Source of the DNA: Abyssibacter sp.
Lineage (GTDB): Bacteria > Pseudomonadota > Gammaproteobacteria > Nevskiales > OUC007
Assembly: GCA_023146115.1 (NCBI GenBank)
Contig: JAGLCS010000008.1
Coordinates: 1-45,462 of the forward strand
Direction of reading: 5' to 3'
Length of the DNA: 45,462 nt
Shown: in pieces, positions 41,219-45,462 of the stretch
Layout: each line of letters begins with the position of its first letter
Numbering within the stretch: position 1 is the stretch's first letter
Made by a program: the position numbers and the translations under genes
Notes under the pieces: generated by a model
The model's input: the letters and a program-made list of their open reading frames with translations, nothing else
Databases searched by the model: none
Told to the model about the DNA's origin: nothing

Positions 41219-41295
41219 TGGTAGCGGGGGCAGGATTCGAACCTGCGACCTTCGGGTTATGAGCCCGACGAGCTGCCTGGCTGCTCCACCCCGCA
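41219..41295 (-). tRNA. Initiator tRNA-fMet (CAU)
   Basis: A 77-nt tRNA with encoded CCA and anticodon CAU in loop CTCATAA. The three G-C pairs of the anticodon stem (GGG/CCC) and an unpaired first acceptor position mark it as the initiator. Here position 1 is U and position 72 is U, instead of the usual C1-A72. A -10 box TATACT (minus strand 41316-41311) lies about 10 bp upstream of the start. In E. coli this gene (metY) directly precedes rimP; here a 3.6-kb gene lies between. Confidence 0.96.
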
Positions 41296-41310
41296 CCAGG
41301 GAGCGCGGAT

Positions 41311-41316
41311 AGTATA
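41311..41316 (-). promoter_or_regulatory. -10 box of the tRNA-fMet promoter
   Basis: TATACT on the minus strand, 15 bp before the mature tRNA 5' end. A -35 is less clear: TTGCAT at 15-bp or GTTGCA at 16-bp spacing. Confidence 0.6.
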
Positions 41317-41417
41317 GAAGCCCTGATTGTCATGCAACTGAAAGATTACTTCTTCTTTCAATTCAGTCCGTTACGGAAACCGATACCGCCTCCAGAGCGC
41401 AATCGAGGGGGCGAAGA

Positions 41418-42272
41418 CTAGGCCGCCTTCGGCCCGTGGGCCAACCGCGCCATTTCGGCCTCGAATTCAGGGAGTCGCTCTAGGAAGGCACGGTTATCGT
41501 GATCCCAGGGCTGGAAGCCCGGTCGGAAGTAGTCAAACCACTCGGGGACCGTCTTGCTCAGCGCCCCGGGCGAGCGGAACAGAAAGTTCGCCAGGCCAGC
41601 GTAACCCTTCAGGCGCGCCACAACGCCTTTTTTCAAAGACTTGTCAGCGCGCACCATGCGCCAGTGGAATTCAGCCACCAACGGCCAAAAGATAACGGTG
41701 GCGAGAACCAAACCCAGCGCACGGCTGGCATAAGCCTCCGGGCGGCCCTGCATCGCAACCTTCCAGACGTCGAATGCCACGGCCTTGTGCTCGGTTTCTT
41801 CCAGTGCGTGCCAGTTCCAGATCTTGGCCATGACCTCGTCGGAACCACCCATGATTCGCTCGTCAGCTAGCAGCTTGTCGGCCATGATCGCCGTGAAATG
41901 CTCCAGGGCGATGGTCGCGGAGAGCTGCATGGACTTGGGGCTGTACAACTTCAGCTCCTCAAGCAGCCAATGCACGCGGGCTTCCATCGCGTCCACCGGC
42001 ATACCGGCCTTCGCGACAGCCTCGTTGTAGGCCTCGTGTTCTCGTCCGTGCATCGCCTCCTGGCCGATGAACGCCGTCACGGCCTTCTTCAGTTCAGGGT
42101 CGGTGACCTGATCCCGATAGTGCCGTACCGCGTTCATGAAAAAGCGTTCACCCACCGGGAAAAACACCGACAGGGTGTTGAAGAAATGCGTGACGTAGGG
42201 GCCCTGCTCGTGCCAGTCCAGCACATCCCGAGAACCCAGGTTGAATCGAAAATCGCGTCGTGTGGGCAACAT
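41418..42272 (-). CDS. Predicted metal-dependent hydrolase (PF10118-type)
   Basis: The product resembles the uncharacterised metal-dependent hydrolase family PF10118. Histidine/glutamate clusters suitable for a di-metal site are visible: FIGQEAMHGREHE, IALEHFTAIM and WNWHALEETEHKAVAFDVW, in a helical ferritin-like pattern. One hydrophobic helix occurs near ALGLVLATVIFWPLVAEF. The frame opens at 42305, but ATG 42272 has GGAG 8 nt upstream and starts MLPTRRDF, so I use it (284 aa). It diverges from a MerR-type regulator that probably controls it. No substrate is known. Confidence 0.82.
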   Translation of the reverse strand: MLPTRRDFRFNLGSRDVLDWHEQGPYVTHFFNTLSVFFPVGERFFMNAVRHYRDQVTDPELKKAVTAFIGQEAMHGREHEAYNEAVAKAGMPVDAMEARVHWLLEELKLYSPKSMQLSATIALEHFTAIMADKLLADERIMGGSDEVMAKIWNWHALEETEHKAVAFDVWKVAMQGRPEAYASRALGLVLATVIFWPLVAEFHWRMVRADKSLKKGVVARLKGYAGLANFLFRSPGALSKTVPEWFDYFRPGFQPWDHDNRAFLERLPEFEAEMARLAHGPKAA

Positions 42273-42333
42273 CTCACAGACTCCGGTGAATGTTAGTGTC
42301 ATCACACAGTGTCAACGTTCGAATCGAATGTCA

Positions 42334-42347
42334 ACATCACTTGATGT
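42334..42347. promoter_or_regulatory. Candidate MerR-type operator palindrome
   Basis: ACATCA-CT-TGATGT is a perfect 14-bp inverted repeat midway between the divergent hydrolase and MerR-type regulator genes. Two copies of TGTCAA (42310-42315 and 42329-42334), 19 bp apart, lie beside it; on the minus strand they read TTGACA. No good -10 box at a MerR spacing was found. Confidence 0.45.
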
Positions 42348-42383
42348 AACATTCCTGTTGTTGATGGCAGACGGGAGGCACCC

Positions 42384-43217
42384 ATGACCGAGCACGCCAA
42401 CGAACTATCGCCGCGGGCCCGCGCCCATGAGGAACCTGCCGAGTATCGGATACGCGAACTCTCGCGCCTGTCGGGCACCTCGGTGCGAAACATCCGGGCC
42501 TATCAGGACCGTGCGCTGATTCCACCGCCGATCCGGCGGGGACGTGTCAGCATCTACTCCTACGATCATCTTTCGCGTCTGCGCGTGATCACCGAGATGC
42601 TGGATCGCGGATACACGCTGAGCAGCATCGGCGAGTTGTTTCAGGCGATGGAGGCCGGCCACGACATTGCAGACCTGATGGGGTTGCAGCGAGCGGTGTC
42701 ATCGCCTTGGACCGAAGAGGTGCCGCAAACCTATTCGCTGGGCGAGCTCATGAAACTCTTCCGCGGACATTTCTCGCCGCGGTGGCTGATGATCGCCACC
42801 GACCTGGGGTTGCTGGAGCAAACCGGGGCCAAGTTTCGCGCGCCAAGCCCACGCATCGTGCATGCCGCGGCCGAACTCGTCGCCGCCGGTATTCCTTTCG
42901 AAGACATGGTGAGCGTCGTACGGAAACTGCGCGCAAATGTCGAAGCGGCCAGCGAAGACATGGTTCGCCTGGTGGAACGTCACTGCTTCGACAAATACGG
43001 ACCCGGCCTGCCACCGGCCGAGAAGGTGCCAGAACTGGCCGACCTCGTCTGGCGGCTGCGGCCACTGGTCGAGCAAGGCGTGCTGTCCGAAGTCGCCAGA
43101 GCCATGGAGATAGCGGCCAACAAGCACCTGGGAGACCGCCTCTCCTATGTTCTCGAGGCGCTTTACGAACAGCAAAACCGCGCGCCGACACACGAGGCCG
43201 CTGAGCAGAATCGATAG
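42384..43217 (+). CDS. MerR-family transcriptional regulator
   Basis: The 277-aa product has a MerR N-terminal winged helix (about 20-90): YRIRELSRLSGTSVRNIRAYQDRALIPPPIRRGRVSIYSYDHLSRLRVI, then GYTLSSIGELFQ. The remainder is a long helical C-terminal domain with few cysteines, so it is not a classical metal sensor; a lipophilic or organic ligand is plausible (inference). GGAGG five nt before ATG 42384 supports the start. A palindrome in the 111-bp gap to the divergent hydrolase is a likely operator. A hairpin terminator follows at 43250-43273. Confidence 0.92.
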   Translation: MTEHANELSPRARAHEEPAEYRIRELSRLSGTSVRNIRAYQDRALIPPPIRRGRVSIYSYDHLSRLRVITEMLDRGYTLSSIGELFQAMEAGHDIADLMGLQRAVSSPWTEEVPQTYSLGELMKLFRGHFSPRWLMIATDLGLLEQTGAKFRAPSPRIVHAAAELVAAGIPFEDMVSVVRKLRANVEAASEDMVRLVERHCFDKYGPGLPPAEKVPELADLVWRLRPLVEQGVLSEVARAMEIAANKHLGDRLSYVLEALYEQQNRAPTHEAAEQNR

Positions 43218-43249
43218 GGGCGGCTCACGCATCATCCCCGCGCCCACAA

Positions 43250-43273
43250 AAAACCCCGCGGTCGCGGGGTTTT
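43250..43273. terminator. Bidirectional terminator between the MerR-type gene and tRNA-Ser
   Basis: AAAACCCCGCG and CGCGGGGTTTT form an 11-bp inverted repeat with a 2-bp centre. On the minus strand six T follow, 5 nt after the tRNA-Ser CCA. On the plus strand it is about 33 bp after the regulator stop. Confidence 0.85.
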
Positions 43274-43278
43274 GAGTC

Positions 43279-43368
43279 TGGCGGAGAAGGAGGGATTCGA
43301 ACCCTCGAGGGGCGTAAACCCCAACACGCTTTCCAGGCGTGCGCCTTAAACCGCTCGGCCACTTCTCC
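43279..43368 (-). tRNA. tRNA-Ser (anticodon GGA)
   Basis: A 90-nt class II tRNA with encoded CCA, acceptor stem GGAGAAG/CTTCTCC, discriminator G, and anticodon stem CACGC/GCGTG enclosing CTGGAAA, giving GGA (serine, UCC/UCU). The long variable arm typical of tRNA-Ser is present. It lies about 95 bp after the lipoprotein gene on the same strand. Confidence 0.96.
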
Positions 43369-43463
43369 TGTTCACTCTTGACGCGCCGGATCAAGCCGAG
43401 AGCCTGCCAGCGCGGCGCGCGATGGTAGCGACCTCGCGCCGGAATGGCAATGTCGGCCCAGCC

Positions 43464-43802
43464 TCAGGCGGCGGGCGCCTCGGCGGCGTCGCTAGCCTCT
43501 CCGGCTGGATCGGTCGGTGCCGTATCGGCCGAGGGCAGTGCCGCCGGGACTTCCAGGCAGACTTTCTTGTCGTCCTCGGCTTCAGTTTCGGCGCCGGCCC
43601 CCGACTGGGCGAAGTCGACGGCATTGGCGAGTTCCGGAATCGCGAACTCCGTGCTGGGCTCAGGCGCGGCGACCTGAGGCGCGTCCTGCAAATACGGATA
43701 GGCCACAGCCCGCTCGTAAGGGCGATCCTTACTGCAGGGTGTAGATGCGCAACCAGCGGCTGCAGCGGCGACGAACGTCAGGGCGACACAACGAGCAATC
43801 AT
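43464..43802 (-). CDS. Small outer-membrane lipoprotein at the bamC position
   Basis: The 112-aa product has a lipoprotein signal peptide with lipobox AAGC (lipidated C18), followed by a disordered region rich in A, P, E and D. The ATG abuts the dapA stop, so the two are co-transcribed. In many gammaproteobacteria dapA is followed by bamC, a lipoprotein of the BAM complex. The segment CSKDRPYERAVAYPYLQDAP and the later FAIPEL resemble the BamC N-terminal segment in composition and motif order (Y...L...P, then IP). The two folded BamC domains are absent. The family is not otherwise recognised, and the BamC link is inference. Confidence 0.8.
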   Translation of the reverse strand: MIARCVALTFVAAAAAGCASTPCSKDRPYERAVAYPYLQDAPQVAAPEPSTEFAIPELANAVDFAQSGAGAETEAEDDKKVCLEVPAALPSADTAPTDPAGEASDAAEAPAA

Positions 43803-44684
43803 TCAGTTCTCCAGCGCACCGGCGTCAGCCAATGCAGTCTTCACGGGCGCCTCAAATGCGGCTCTCATCGGCACCAGCGGCAAGCGGATACCGGGGCCGA
43901 TGCGTTGCATCTGATGTAGCGCCCATTTCACGGGAATGGGATTGGGGTCAAGAAACAACGCCGAGTGCAACCCCGCCATCGGCGCATCCGCGGCGCGTGC
44001 TGCGGCGTCGTCACCGGCGCGGGCTGCATCGCATAACGCGCGCATTTGGGCCGGAACAACATTGGCGGTGACCGAGATGACACCGTCAAAGCCCGACAAC
44101 ATGGCGTCGGCCGAGGTCGCGTCGTCACCGGACAGCAGTACGAACGGAGCCGGCAGGCGGCTGCGTAGCTCGGCAACGCGCTCTGGGGCGCCGACGGCTT
44201 CCTTGAGCGCGACGATCCGAGGATGCGCAGCCAGGCGTTCTGCCGTCGTCGGCGCGAGGTCACAGCCGGTCCGGCCGGGCACGTTGTAGAGAATGATGGG
44301 AATCGTCGCGGCATCGGCAATCGCCATGTAGTGGCGATAAAGCCCTTCCTGCGGGGGCTTGTTGTAGTAAGGCGTCACGACCAGTGCGGCATCGGCCCCG
44401 GCAGCTTCGGCTGCCCGTGTCAGCGCAATGGCTTCGGCCGTCGCGTTCGCTCCGGTACCGGCGATCACCGGCACGCGCCCCGCGGTGACCTCGATCACCC
44501 GCCGGATCACGGCGACGTGCTCGTCCACGCTCAGCGTCGCGGACTCGCCTGTCGTCCCCACGGCCACCAATCCCTGGGTGCCAGATTCGATATGCCACTC
44601 GATCAGAGCATCCAGCGCGGGAAAATCCACCGCGCCATCGGCATCCATCGGGGTGACCAGGGCAACATTGCTGCCTTCAAACAT
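43803..44684 (-). CDS. dapA: 4-hydroxy-tetrahydrodipicolinate synthase
   Basis: DapA condenses pyruvate with aspartate semialdehyde in the lysine/diaminopimelate pathway. The 293-aa TIM barrel has the Schiff-base lysine K161 (VALKEAVG), the catalytic tyrosine Y133 (ILYNVPGRTG), GTTGES with the catalytic threonines, and TPYYNKPPQEGLYRHY. It diverges from gcvR across 137 bp and abuts the lipoprotein gene. The dapA/gcvR/bcp neighbourhood is conserved in Pseudomonas. Confidence 0.97.
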   Translation of the reverse strand: MFEGSNVALVTPMDADGAVDFPALDALIEWHIESGTQGLVAVGTTGESATLSVDEHVAVIRRVIEVTAGRVPVIAGTGANATAEAIALTRAAEAAGADAALVVTPYYNKPPQEGLYRHYMAIADAATIPIILYNVPGRTGCDLAPTTAERLAAHPRIVALKEAVGAPERVAELRSRLPAPFVLLSGDDATSADAMLSGFDGVISVTANVVPAQMRALCDAARAGDDAAARAADAPMAGLHSALFLDPNPIPVKWALHQMQRIGPGIRLPLVPMRAAFEAPVKTALADAGALEN

Positions 44685-44726
44685 CGGGTTGCACTCTCGC
44701 GAATCGGCCCTTGGACCGCATGCATT

Positions 44727-44735
44727 TGCTAGAAT
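44727..44735 (+). promoter_or_regulatory. Extended -10 promoter upstream of gcvR
   Basis: TGCTAGAAT fits the extended -10 form (TGn plus TAGAAT), 87 bp before the gcvR start. No good -35 at 17 bp is visible. A second AT-rich box, TATAAC (44802-44807), lies closer to the gene. Confidence 0.4.
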
Positions 44736-44821
44736 TTCGAAAACTCTCAGGGCGATGCGTGCCCACTATCGAATCGCCGCCGCCCTTTCGGGGCGCGGCA
44801 GTATAACTTAGACATTCTTCT

Positions 44822-45361
44822 ATGCCGCATACGCAACACCTGCTGTCGATCGCGATGCACGGTCCTCAGCGGGCTGATCTTTCCCGGTCCCTCGTTACCG
44901 AAATCGCCAATCGCGGCTGCAATATCCTCGAATGCCGGGTCCACCCGGTCGGAGATCAGTTCGCCGCGACGCTGTTGGTCGGCGGCAACTGGAGCAGCCT
45001 GGGCCGCTTGGAAACCGCCCTGCCCGCCATCGCCTCCGAACTCGGCTTGACGGCGCAATGCACGCGCAGCGCGCCACGCCCTGACGACACCAAGATGCGG
45101 CCTTACGCGGTGGAGATCATTGCACCGCAAGAAGCCGGCTTGTTGCGCGACGTGCTCGACTTTTTCCGCAGCCACGAATCCGCTGTGGTCGAGATCGTCG
45201 CCCAGCACTACGACGCGGCGCAGACCGGCGCCGCGCTGGCCAGCCTGCAAATGGTCGTCCATGTCCCGATTTCGGCGCATCCGCCAGCCCTACGCGAATC
45301 GTTCATGGACTTGTGCGATGAATTGCATGCGGACGGATTGCTGGACCCCATCAAGAACTGA
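44822..45361 (+). CDS. gcvR: Glycine cleavage system regulator-like protein (GcvR, two ACT domains)
   Basis: The 179-aa product has two ACT domains: about 8-80 (HLLSIAMHGPQRADLSRSLVTEIANRGCNILECRV) and about 95-170 (YAVEIIAPQEAGLLRDVLDFFRSHESAVVEIVAQ). In E. coli GcvR binds GcvA and modulates the gcvTHP operon in response to glycine; in lineages without GcvA it may act otherwise. Its place between dapA and the bcp-type peroxiredoxin matches Pseudomonas. Confidence 0.9.
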   Translation: MPHTQHLLSIAMHGPQRADLSRSLVTEIANRGCNILECRVHPVGDQFAATLLVGGNWSSLGRLETALPAIASELGLTAQCTRSAPRPDDTKMRPYAVEIIAPQEAGLLRDVLDFFRSHESAVVEIVAQHYDAAQTGAALASLQMVVHVPISAHPPALRESFMDLCDELHADGLLDPIKN

Positions 45362-45379
45362 CAGGAGCACGCTCATCAG

Positions 45380-45462
45380 ATGACCGTTGAGACCGGACAA
45401 CCCGCACCCGATTTCTCTGCCCCGGCCACCGGCGACCAAACGCTGTCGCTGTCGGATTTTCA
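45380..45462 (+). CDS. bcp: Thioredoxin-dependent thiol peroxidase, Bcp-type peroxiredoxin (5' fragment)
   Basis: Only the first 27 residues are present before the window edge. MTVETGQPAPDFSAPATGDQ followed by TLSLSDF matches the peroxiredoxin N-terminus (G-x-PAPDF-x-AP...). CAGGAG lies 12 nt before ATG 45380. Position after gcvR supports Bcp; the catalytic cysteine is outside the window. Confidence 0.85.
   Translation, partial: MTVETGQPAPDFSAPATGDQTLSLSDF

Noticed and set aside
41164-41295. Mobile element integrated at tRNA-fMet
   Set aside because: No integrase, transposase or tRNA 3'-end duplication is present. The flanking 12-mer is not part of the tRNA. Only a gene-sized insertion is suggested.
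42310-42334. Classical MerR promoter with a 19-bp spacer made from the two TTGACA-like boxes
   Set aside because: No acceptable -10 box lies at 17-20 bp from either box on the minus strand.
44741-44751. AAACTCTCAGG upstream of gcvR, identical to the 3' part of the glycine riboswitch P1 region
   Set aside because: The partner GGAGAG strand and the conserved aptamer core are missing on the plus strand upstream, so no glycine aptamer can form. The match is short and probably chance.

Overview
This window is a GC-rich chromosomal segment of a gammaproteobacterium. The evidence is gene order as well as protein family: tRNA-Leu/tig/clpP; mtnA-mtaD-ubiG-mupP-yciK as in Pseudomonas; trpS-scpA-scpB-rluB; smc-zipA-ligA; rimP-nusA-infB-rbfA-truB-rpsO-pnp; and dapA-gcvR-bcp. 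A type I (short) QueF, MTA deaminase, ZipA and a Ralstonia-type PhaR together suggest a deep-branching lineage (Nevskiales, Salinisphaerales or Xanthomonadales-like). That placement is inference. I see no prophage, insertion sequence, CRISPR array or defence island, and nearly all the DNA is core genome.

Layout: (1) 1-1520, the start of clpP, tig and tRNA-Leu(UAG), all on the minus strand. (2) 1570-6826, mtnA diverging from mtaD-ubiG-mupP-SDR (overlapping starts and stops), then an orphan OmpR-type response regulator. (3) 6793-12050, a minus-strand operon yciO - M50 protease - trpS - scpA - scpB - rluB - MagIII-like glycosylase. Four of its junctions are 4-nt start/stop overlaps. (4) 12121-15281, yciB-yciI-bolA, an unrecognised two-ended membrane protein, and a MipA/OmpV outer-membrane protein. 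(5) 15261-21485, smc-zipA-ligA on the minus strand. (6) 21659-27908, queF coupled to a periplasmic M3 peptidase, an FGGY kinase with a CbbY-like phosphatase, gluQ and phaR. (7) 27909-28507, a 600-bp non-coding interval. (8) 28508-37351, the transcription/translation supercluster pnp ... rimP with its own leader. (9) 37496-41104, a full-length 5-oxoprolinase-type protein on the opposite strand. It sits between initiator tRNA-fMet and rimP, which are adjacent in E. coli (metY-rimP). (10) 41219-45462, tRNA-fMet, a PF10118-type hydrolase diverging from a MerR regulator, tRNA-Ser(GGA), a small lipoprotein, dapA, gcvR and the start of a peroxiredoxin gene.

The most interesting signal is the interval after phaR. 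A near-consensus sigma-70 promoter (TTGACA, 17 bp, TATACT) is bracketed by two GCAACA-type motifs, one touching the -35 box and one at the expected start site. A third, better motif lies just upstream of phaR. This is the arrangement I recall for PhaR control of the phasin promoter in Ralstonia. Here, however, no phasin follows. The promoter leads into a structured transcript of about 113 nt that ends at a strong intrinsic terminator and carries an unpaired CUCCUCC motif. I read this as a candidate PhaR-controlled small RNA. A diverged 42-nt copy of its core hairpin lies 281 bp further on, beside the pnp terminator.

Other points worth a second look are: a 12-bp direct repeat flanking the 5-oxoprolinase gene; a rimP leader with a consensus promoter, an arginine-rich 25-codon ORF and an intrinsic terminator; a short lipoprotein in the usual position of bamC; and a TKCD motif in IF-2 where NKxD is expected.
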